A stretch of 64,000 nt of DNA from positions 26,487,103 through 26,551,102 of the forward strand of contig JAKSZT010054215.1 in assembly GCA_026826555.1 (NCBI GenBank), in the 5' to 3' direction. This DNA is from Tolypeutes matacus. Its lineage: Eukaryota; Chordata; Mammalia; Cingulata; Chlamyphoridae. Below, piece after piece: positions 53,541 through 64,000 of the stretch. A program made the position numbers and the translations under genes. The notes under the pieces were generated by a model, which saw only the letters and a program-made list of their open reading frames with translations, did not search any database and was not told where the DNA came from. Position 1 is the first letter of the stretch. Each line of letters starts with the position of its first letter.

Positions 53541-54190
53541 TATTTTGAACACAATTACACTAAAACCCCACCCCCCATCACAGTGAAAAGGGTCCCAACC
53601 TGGCTTTTGTCTAAGCCAGGACTCAGTCCCCTCACTCATAAGCCATATCTGATCCACTTCCAAGACCTGTCCTGAATATCTCCCCATACCGGCTGCATTT
53701 CTGAATCCTTTCTGATACCACCTTAGTGGCAGCTTTTGGTCAGCCCTATCCAGGATAATTGCAGCAGCATTCAATCTAATCCTCTGTCCTTCCACCTTCC
53801 AGTTAATCTGCCTTCCTTCTAGTTTGTCCCTGTCCAACTCTCCCTGCCCCCTGTCATCCAATCTAACAGAAGTATGTGTGGTTTTCCTGAAAGGCTTCTC
53901 TTTTTCCCTCTCTCCCTTTCCATCTCTCCCTCCCCACCCTCCTCCTCTCTGCTTTGCTTATGCTTGCTCTTTTTTTCCTGGTGAATACTTCTCTTTGCCT
54001 AACTACTACTTGTTCTTCAAGATTGTCACATTAGTCATTCTCTCTTATGCGCTGTAATAGCACTCTGTGTTGTCCTCTTTCACATCACAGCCCACATGCT
54101 TTATTGATTTCCTCTATTAGAGAAAAAATGTGCTTATGGCACAGACCCACAACTTTGTATTCCTAGCAAGCTGCACAATGGCAGGTATAT
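53541..54190 (+). repeat. L2 fragment
   Basis: Pyrimidine-rich plus-strand sequence with landmarks that fit L2: GTTCTTCAAGATTGTCAC, TTATGGCACAGACCCAC and TTGTATTCCTAGCAAGC near its 3' end. The 133-codon minus-strand frame at 53460-53861 is the shadow of this region. Confidence 0.4.
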
Positions 54191-55078
54191 ATGATTCACT
54201 CAAAAGTTTCCTGAATCAAGTTTTTATTTATTTAATAAACACAAATTGCTTGCTGAAACACAGCATTTTAAAACTATTTGAATGTTAAACACATGAACTT
54301 AATAAGATCTGTGACTTGATCCTAGACACCTGATATATAAAAGGGTAAACTTGAAATTTATTTCACACAGACTTGACTAAGTATATTAAACTAAAGATTA
54401 TTTAGAACTAGATGACTATAAACATTACAAACACAAATGCTCTCTTTATGAATTATAGTAAAAAAAAGTATCTGAAAACATTTCAAAACCTCAAATTAAC
54501 ATTTATATTACAACCTAAAGCAAAAAATAAATATATCAACTAGTCAACATGGCACTAATGATCATGGAAGAGTTATTTTTTAAGAGTGCTAGCTAGCCAC
54601 TCCCAAGTTATGTTAATAATATGATGGGTTTCTATTTTAATTAATTATATCTTCCCCTTGATTAAATAAACATTAAAATAAATGTTCCCCTTGATTAAAC
54701 ATTAAAATAAAGCATATTTATCTATAATTTATTGCTCCCCCCAAATTGGTACTTATAGGAAGTGGCAATTGATTCAGGAAGAATTAAATGATTTCTAAAA
54801 AGAGCAACCTAGAAACATAAGTAGAAATAAAGAGAAGCTGGGAATGACCATTCATTCATTCATTCGTTGGTTCATTCATTCATTCTCTCACACATGTGAG
54901 GTGATCTTGTACTAGCTGTGAACTGTGTATTTGACCTCTAAATTGACTTACAAAATTACAAACATGCTCCTTCAGAAGGTCCTTTATTCAGAGACTAGCA
55001 TATGCAACAGGGTTGATCAAGTGTGATACTGTTTCTGTGTGTGTATGTGTATGTGTGTGTGTGTGTGTGTTTTATACC
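54191..55078. other. Unassigned sequence with microsatellites and a small tandem duplication
   Basis: Contains an (ATTC)n run at 54849-54885, a TG/TATG run at 55036-55070, and the local duplication listed separately. No gene. Confidence 0.5.
54652..54711. repeat. Local tandem duplication of about 30 nt
   Basis: TTCCCCTTGATTAAA(TAAA)CATT-type unit at 54652-54682 recurs at 54685-54711, the second copy lacking the internal TAAA and otherwise identical. The units are separated by two bases. Confidence 0.9.
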
Positions 55079-55464
55079 TGTCTTAGTTTCCAGGATGCTA
55101 TGATAAATACCACAAAATGGGTTGGCAAAAACAACAGTTTGGCTCCCATTTTCAGAGGCTGGAGGCCTGCTTCCACCTGGAATCAGGAGCGTCCTGGCTG
55201 GCTGTCAGTCCTTGGGTTGCTTGACTTTCCCATCACATGGAGATGTCCTCTTTCTTTTCTTCAGGGTTGCTGCTGACTTCCGGATCCTCTCTGTGGCTTA
55301 TTTCTTTGCCAGATTTGGCCCACTCTCATTCAAGTTCGGGTATACCTTCACCTTCACTAATAATAACATCTTCAAAAGTGCTCTTTACAAATGGGGTCAC
55401 ACCCAAGGACCAAGGTTAAGATCTAAACATGCCTTTTGTGGGGGACATCATTCAATTCCCTACA
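55079..55464 (+). mobile_element. LTR-like element of MaLR character
   Basis: Begins TGTCTTAGTTTCCAGGATGC, has ACCACAAAATGGGTTGGC, GGAATCAGGAGCGTCCTGGC, CAGGGTTGCTGCTGACTTCC and TGGGGTCACACCC, and ends near CAATTCCCTACA. The TG...CA ends and length suit a solo LTR. The flanking pentamers do not match. Confidence 0.55.
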
Positions 55465-57385
<1,921 letters not shown>

Positions 57386-57479
57386 TCAGATGAGGCATAA
57401 TGATCACCAATAAAAACAACCACATCTTCCATTTTATAGCAGATTATATCTTATAAAGTATTTTCTCAAATCTTATTTC

Positions 57480-57760
57480 ATTTGCTCTTCACATTTTACC
57501 ATACTTGTGTCTGGTAATACAGCAGATTCTGTTGATGAGGTATGATAAAGATGGTGCTATTAATCTGTAGAAGCTTACTTCTTTGGAATTGCCTGTTAAG
57601 AAAACCACCCTGTAAAGTAAACATGACAGATGAAATTATTCTCATTTTACACATGAGGAAATTGAGGCTCAGAGAAGTAGAATTCCATATACATGGTCAC
57701 ACAGCTATGTGGCATTCTTGCAAATGGGACCTAGTTATTCTGATTCCTGATCTGATTCTC
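57480..57760 (-). repeat. MIR element close to the Ig2 exon acceptor
   Basis: TTATTCTCATTTTACACATG, AGGAAATTGAGGCTCAGAG and ATGGTCACACAGCTATG are the antisense core of MIR. It lies about 135 nt upstream of the acceptor in the transcript direction. Confidence 0.75.
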
Positions 57761-57989
57761 TTTCTGTTACCTGTCTTTGGACAAAGAACTATGAGGCCAC
57801 AGGGATTCATGAAGGACTGGCCACATGGTACAACCTAGAGCAATTTCCGGAAAGATGGGCTTTGTCAGTCACCAGTGATAGTAACAGAAAGCCATCTCTT
57901 ACAGGTTAACTGCTTGGGATAGATGCTCATTAGTGTTTGCCAGGTATGATTCTGATGTGATGAGCTGGAATTAAAATAACTTGTGCTTC

Positions 57990-58140
57990 TACCCTGGTGG
58001 TGCCACCCACTAGGTATGACTCCTTTGGTAATTTCTTTCATCTCTTTGACCCATAAAATGGGTTAATAGCTAAATCACAAAATTGCTACAGTGTTCAAAT
58101 GGAATAACATGTGACAGTGGTGTTCATATTTATTATTAAA
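57990..58140 (+). repeat. MIR fragment
   Basis: GGTGCCACCCACTAGGTATG, TTTGGTAATTTCTTTCATC, ACCCATAAAATGGGTTAATAG, on the plus strand. Confidence 0.65.
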
Positions 58141-59333
58141 TAAATGTAGAGGAAAAAGAAAAGAAACAACTGGCCATCATTGAACATAAGCACAGTAAGA
58201 GAGAAGCCACCTCCCCCATCTCATGTACAGAAGAAGGGTAAAAGATAGTTTGATCCTCACCTCTTGAAATCCTTTTTTGAACAGGAGGACATCTGTGATA
58301 CTAACGCCTTGCCCAAGAAAATATTTTTGTCTGTTTTATGATTATAAATTAAAAAAAATTTTGTATGAATTATATTATCATTGATAAATTATTGGCAATT
58401 TTATTTTCTAGAGTTAATTCAATCAAATAATTTTAATTCCTTGATTCATGTTGTATTCATCACAGTTATATATCAATATCTACATATTAAATTTTTATTT
58501 TAATGAAATTACTTTCATTGCATGTAACTTTTACAATAAAATTTGATTCATTTCTTTGGGCTTCACATCAAATTTTACCAATTATAGTTCATGTTATTGT
58601 GATTTTTATTTAATAGATTTTTCACTAGGTCAAAATTTCCTAGGTCTGGGTTTAAATTTTGTCAAGAAGTTTTGATTTCTCAATCAATATTTAGTCAACA
58701 ACAAATACTACTGTGTTTCTTTTTAACTATTGTTAGTATTATTTTGGCTCTGTTCTCACAAACCTAATTTTCCCTACAATATGATAGAAATTTTACTAGG
58801 TCAAAGGGTCAAAGGCAAAATGGAAGGTGTCAAAACATTATAATTTAATATGGGAAACAATCAGAACTGTTGTAGAGAAGACTCCTTTCTTAGGTGAAAG
58901 ATGACATTTCAAGTCTTGAAACTCTTTGAGTAAACCACAAGATAATTGAATCCATGAAACAGGAAATTACTTCAACATTACATATGGAAGATGATTAATA
59001 AGACCATGCAGAAACCTTAATATTGATACAGACATTAATTTATTAATTAAGATGAATCCTGCACAGGTAGGTAAACAACAACAAAAAAAAACCAACAACA
59101 ATTACTCATCTAGTTCCTACATTAAAGCTCTGGAATTGGGATCCATGGAGCTACTTGTTCATCTCAACACTACACGTGTATATACATGTTAGCAGCAATC
59201 ACTTAATTCCATTCTTCTCACTTAGTTATCATTTGGAAGAACTAAATAAAATATAACTGTGTCAGACCTACTACTGGGCTTACCAAAAGGAACTAATTAA
59301 CTTGAGCGCTGGCTCATTGTTCAAAATCCTATT
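58141..59333. other. Unassigned intronic sequence
   Basis: Very AT-rich; no gene and no named repeat. Confidence 0.45.
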
Positions 59334-59344
59334 TGTAGGTTATT

Positions 59345-59504
59345 CCCCCTACCCCCACCCAGATGGCGCTCTTGTCGGCTCATTGTTTTCTGCTCTTTGT
59401 CTGCTGGCTGTGTCTTTTGTCTTGTTTAGGAAGCACCAGGAACCAAACCCAGGACTTCCCATGTGTGAGGCGGGTGCCCAACTGATTGAACCACATCTGC
59501 TCCC
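59345..59504 (-). mobile_element. DAS-SINE, monomeric, with target-site duplication
   Basis: Antisense copy of 160 nt: TTGTTTAGGAAGCACCAGG, ACCAAACCCAGGACTTCCC, AACTGATTGAACCACATCTG. The direct repeat TGTAGGTTATT is at 59334-59344 and 59505-59515. A CTGCTCTTTGTCTGCTGGC segment precedes the tRNA part, as in the longer copies. Confidence 0.88.
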
Positions 59505-59515
59505 TGTAGGTTATT

Positions 59516-61160
59516 TGTAGCATATAGTCTTGAGTCTAATCAAATAACTTACATTAATCTTCTGATTGGTTTGGTGTGGATTTGAAGTATGTATGTGAAC
59601 AGAGAATGCTTTGTAGATATGAAAAGGAGAAACTGCAACTAATGATAAACAGATGCTGTGAGGTCTACATAACGCATTGGACTTTCAAAAAATTTCTGAA
59701 CTTTTTTATATAATAATTTTCTTCTTTAGAATTTTATGATGAGTATTTTATTTTTAATTAAGAAAATAATATCAGGAATGATTATCTCCCTAAAAAGTGT
59801 ATATTTTATATGATGTATATAAGAATAAAATATGTTTGGTATTGCAATAAGCTATCTGGATATTTTTATATATTCAGGTTTATGGTTCTATAAAAGTTAC
59901 ACATTTGGATAAAATTTTAAATATTTATTTTATATCTGAATGCCTATTGTATTCGAAAATCATTTGCAATAAACTATAGTGCATAGAAGAAAATATAAAA
60001 CAAAAGAATGAATGATATTCAACAATTGGTTCCCTTATATAAATTTCTTCTAACTGGAAGAATCATATATGAGCCAGGAGATTATGTATTGATATAATTA
60101 GACTTAATGGAATTAGCTACTATTTAACATGTCCATTCACCTTGCACTCTATGGTGATCTCAGGATCTTAATAAAACATTTCTTCCCCAAAGAACTCTTG
60201 ACACAGAAAGGGTAACAACGGCATCCTATTTAAAATTTAACAATCCGATGTTTGGAAATTTCAAATACTTGCTTGACATAGTGGGAAATAATAAACATGA
60301 TTTGTAGCTTTTCTTTTTGTCTCTACAAAGGAAACCCTACACATTAAGAGGCAATTCTAGGTTTACAAAGCTCTATATGCCTTGAATTAATGCTCCCAGC
60401 CAATATTGTGCTGAATTTTAGCTCTTACACCTCATGGTTGTGTAACCAACCAGCAACAGTCTTAAAAGATGAGAAATTATAGGCTATCAGCTTAGTGCTA
60501 TATTTTCAAGGCATGCGTATGAGTGCCTCATAATGAACATTAAACTCACTATAACTCAGAAGAATGAGATACAGTATTTCACAAGTGTCATTTAATACAC
60601 TAATGTAATACAAATGATTCCTGAGCTTCATTCATAGAGAGATGCAGGTATAATTCTAACTAGATCCTCATGGAAAATAGATACCTGCTCAGCAAGAACC
60701 TCTTCATGGAAGAGCCTGGTTAGAATCATTACATCATATCTGATCCATTGCAATCCTATCATAAATGGTCTTCCTATCTCTACTCTTTTCTCACCCAAAT
60801 CAATCCCAAACAGTTAAAAGATCAGTGTTCCTAAATCACCAAAAGTTTTTGCTTCACTCAGGAAACCTTCAGCTTAAAAAGAAATTCTGGTATTTTAAAG
60901 GTAAACATCAACTTAAAAGGAAACACAAATCGAAAAAGGAAAAAAAGGATTTTTGCCCCCTGGTGCAAAGAGGGAAAAAGACTCCCCTACTCCTTTCCTA
61001 AGAACATATTCTTTAGAAAGTTTTCTTTCTCTTTCTCTTTCTCTTAGAGATGTATGTAAACCATCTAAAAGCTTTTCCCAGCTCTACAAACCAGGAATGT
61101 GTTTATAAAAGAATTTAAGATGAGCAATGTATAACAAATGCTGTAGAGTCGCCTTACATG
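59516..61160. other. Intronic sequence, mostly unassigned
   Basis: AT-rich. Near 60735-60900 a trace on the plus strand (ATCCATTGCAATCCTATC, AGTGTTCCTAAATCACC) resembles L2. A CTTTCT run lies at about 61021-61045. No gene. Confidence 0.45.
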
Positions 61161-61395
61161 AGAACTAGCTACCATTTTTCTCAGAACACTTATGCAATGG
61201 GTGGTTTGCTTGGCTATATAAAAGGCTGAGATTTCATCGTGTTTCTGCTATCTCTTTAGCAGATAGCCTTTGCTGCGTGTCACATTCTGGTTTTAATGCT
61301 TATTCAGTTAGGAAACTGTTTTCTTTCACTCCTGCTTTTGTGGTGAGATTTTCTGGGTTGGCAGGAGATTTTGAGATTTTGTTTTTAACCTTATT
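61161..61395 (+). mobile_element. LTR-like fragment with a TATA box
   Basis: TATATAAAAG at 61215-61224, followed by GCTGAGATTTC, a pyrimidine stretch, TTCTGGTTTTAATGCTTATTC and GTGGTGAGATTTTCTGGG, reads like the U3-R-U5 order of an ERV LTR with a mutated polyadenylation signal. The outer ends are not defined and the family is not assigned. Confidence 0.4.
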
Positions 61396-61989
61396 TCCTC
61401 CACAGTATTATATTATACCCCAAATGCTGGCCAAAGAGTTTTTGTTTAAAAATATCCAGGAATGGGGACCAATGCTCCTTCCAGGCTCTTCTTCCACAAC
61501 TCTTGCAGACAAAAATCTCTGAGCTATTGAATTTGTCTATGTCCTAAGTATAGGTTCTCTTTGTTGTATTTCTCATGGTATTTCTTCTAAATAGGAATAC
61601 TCTCTCCCCTACCATCTACCTATCAAAACCATAGTTACTCTTAAGGTACTGAGTCAAAATCCCCCTTTTCCCTGGTCTTGCTTACTGGAAATCAACTCTC
61701 ATCCTTTCAAATATTTATAGCACTCATATCTTACAGATTTATAGCATAGTTAATTGTGCAAACAAAACTGGAAAAGTGTTTTGTGTGTGTGTGTGTCTGT
61801 TTGCTCTGTATTTTATGTCCACAGAGTATATCAAATATCTACTGTGAGAAAAATACACAAATATTTGCTCAGGTTCTATGTGATTCCAATGGTTTAAACA
61901 GAGTATGGCAAACATCCAAAGTTTGATAATTGGGTTTGAGTTTTGCCTGTGTCACTTTCTAACATATTCTGTGCCAGTTTGGATTGATT
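61396..61989. other. Unassigned sequence with a (TG)n tract
   Basis: A (TG)n tract of about 19 nt at 61782-61800. The rest is AT-rich, with no gene. Confidence 0.5.
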
Positions 61990-62003
61990 AAGAATATACT
62001 AGG

Positions 62004-62381
62004 CCATTTTAAATCAGCACACACCACTCAGAACTGAATGGGAGAGAGTGAGGTCTACAGTGTGAACTGTGGTCTATGGTTGGTGGCAAGGCTCCAGGAT
62101 GTGTAAGTTCATTGAGGTTGGTGGGCCACACTGTGGGAGATGTTTGTGTGGGAGGTGGTGGGAGGTGTGGGAGGTGGGCAACATGGGAATCCCAGTGGGT
62201 TCCGTGTAATATTTTAGGTAATCTAAGCACCTCTTAAAATAAATGTATATATATATATATAAATAACACTTTTGTAAGCAAATACACATATATGCATATA
62301 TATTTATATATCATTTTGCAAATGTTTGTATGTATTGTGAGAATTTTGATTTTTACCCATAATAAAAAAAAATAATAAAAA
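62004..62381 (+). mobile_element. Xenarthran L1 3' end insertion with target-site duplication
   Basis: A 378-nt 5'-truncated copy. AAGAATATACTAGG at 61990-62003 recurs at 62382-62395 after an A-rich tail. It is very similar to 40079-40470 of the plus-strand copy in the old L1. G-runs at 62150-62178 could form a G-quadruplex. Confidence 0.93.
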
Positions 62382-62395
62382 AAGAATATACTAGG

Positions 62396-64000
62396 GTACC
62401 AGATTACCTGGGATCACCACTCCACTTCACCATTTAACCAGCTGGATGACTTTGGGCCAGGTCTTAGTTTTATCATTTACACTACTCTAAGAACTTTTAT
62501 AAATTAACTCATTTATTCTACACAGTAAACCTTTAAGTCTCATTATTGTTTCCATTTTACAGATGAAACTGGTATGAGAGCAAAACATTCAAATATTTAC
62601 ATTACTATATCATTATTTAAAAAATTAGTACTGAATTATTATACTTCTTAAATACTTTTATTTTCCCAACCTTAGTTTAAATGCCTCAAGATGAGTTTCT
62701 TTTATCTGGCAATACTTCTCTACTCCCAATCCCCAATTGGCAGCACAGTGCTGGGTACACTTTTTGCTTTTGCTTAATAATTAACTACAAAGTGTACTTT
62801 AGGATACAGTCTGTCCTAAATGAAATTCTTATAAACAAACTTCTTCTTGAAGCACTGCACTATTCAAAATAGCACCAAAGTCTATTTCTGGTGTTTGCAC
62901 AAAGGGCTTTCATTGTTAGCTTTGGGGAGAGGCTGACCAATCCTGTTTCCAAGAATTTGTTGAAGTCAAGCTTCCTACCTTTGCACCCACCATTGCCCAG
63001 AATGCAATGACAGCTTTCAACAAGGAACACCTTGACTTAGTTGAAGTATCTCACACCAACCAACTTACAGGTTTAGATATTATCTGTGCCTCGTGCATCA
63101 GCAAAGGCTAGTCCTATTAGTGAGGGAATCATTTCAAGACCATAAAAGGAAAGAACATTTTGATTTCCATACGGAAAAGTCATATACAACTGCTGCTGTC
63201 CTAGAAATAATAAACACAGCCACTTTTAGTCCAAATTTTATAAGTAACTGAGATACAGTAAAAGCGCCTGGGCTTCAACATTAGAAATCTTATGATGTCA
63301 ACAATTCTAATTATAGTAGTAAGCATTATGTGCTGTTAGCAAGAAATAATAGCCATTATGAGAGGGTCATGGAAAAATGGGTCTCCTCCTGTTTATTTTG
63401 ATTTCTGTAAAGGATCCTTCGGTTATTCTCTAATACTAAATTTTAGCACTAAATGGAGTCACTAATATGGGTTACTTTGTTAAATGCTGTTCAAGGCCTG
63501 TTCAACAGCCATAACTCAAACTCTTTTCCAGGACATTTACTAACTACCCATACAAGAAGGAGAGAAGGTTTTATTCTTTTCAGCTTTCCAGTAATACAAT
63601 GCTTGTATTTTGATGGTGTCAAGGCAGTATTAGAGTTCTCACTTCTCCATACAGATCTCCCCCGAGCTCAGATGTAAGTCTCCTTTGCAGCACATACTTC
63701 AACTGAAATTAACTGTGGAATTTAATAACCATCCTCCCAGCTAACCTGTAAGCTCCACAAAGTCAGGACACCAGGTCTATTTTATTCTGTGATATAAGCA
63801 CTTCATAATAATGCTTGGCTATCAGATATTTGTTGAAAACAGTCTATTATTCATAGGATAGTCAGTTTAGGCAAATATCCCAGGCACTAAGCCTTAGGAA
63901 GTCTAAGAATCATAGCAATGACTAGGCAGATATAAAGGGTTAGAAGGAGAAAGAGGTGATTTCTTTGATCAAACAGAAAAAAAAAAAAAAAGCTAAGGCT
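62396..64000. other. Intronic sequence with a MIR trace
   Basis: A minus-strand MIR trace lies at about 62470-62590 (TTATAAATTAACTCATTTATTC, CCATTTTACAGATGAAACTG). The rest is unassigned and no gene is visible. Confidence 0.45.

Noticed and set aside
53460..53861. 133-codon open frame on the minus strand
   Set aside because: It lies opposite a pyrimidine-rich L2-like stretch; the translation shows no conserved domain.
54849..54885. (ATTC)n run as a possible CRISPR-like or regulatory array
   Set aside because: It is a plain tetranucleotide microsatellite with no spacers.
63680..63720. Resemblance to the start of U6 snRNA (GCAGCACATA)
   Set aside because: Only about ten bases agree, and the rest of U6 is absent.

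Overview
The window is mammalian intronic DNA with three coding exons. It is AT-rich, ORF-poor and dense with mammalian retroposons. Several SINEs carry the tRNA-Ala-derived DAS-SINE sequence typical of armadillos, and one L1 3'-end family recurs as young insertions with intact target-site duplications. Together these point to a xenarthran, most likely the nine-banded armadillo (Dasypus). The species call rests on recognising the SINE family by eye, not on a search.

Gene content: the only convincing protein-coding gene is DCC, the netrin-1 receptor, on the minus strand. Three consecutive exons are visible: 57061-57345 (second Ig domain), 32628-32778 (first half of the third Ig domain) and 30944-31080 (second half). 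All have canonical AG/GT boundaries and their phases join (1-1, 1-2, 2-1), giving 573 nt or 191 codons without a stop. By domain order they are probably exons 3, 4 and 5. The rest is intron: at least 6.7 kb upstream, 24.3 kb between the first two exons, 1.5 kb between the next two, and at least 30.9 kb downstream.

Layout: 1-440 holds an LTR-like sequence cut by the window edge. 0.6-30.9 kb (downstream intron) holds old L1, L2, MIR, MaLR and CR1/L3 relics plus DAS-SINEs at 3.0 and 7.8 kb and young L1 3' ends at 22.4 and 25.1 kb. The 1.5 kb intron holds a hAT-type element with clear ends. The 24.3 kb intron is dominated by an old, nearly complete minus-strand L1 (about 37.2-44.1 kb) with several later insertions nested in it. 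The upstream intron holds a DAS-SINE, a TATA-bearing LTR-like piece and a young L1 3' end.

I found no RNA gene, CRISPR array, operon or undescribed gene system. The more unusual observations concern retroposon biology: a G-quadruplex-capable tract kept near the 3' end of several copies of the lineage-specific L1, and a readable order of nested insertions.
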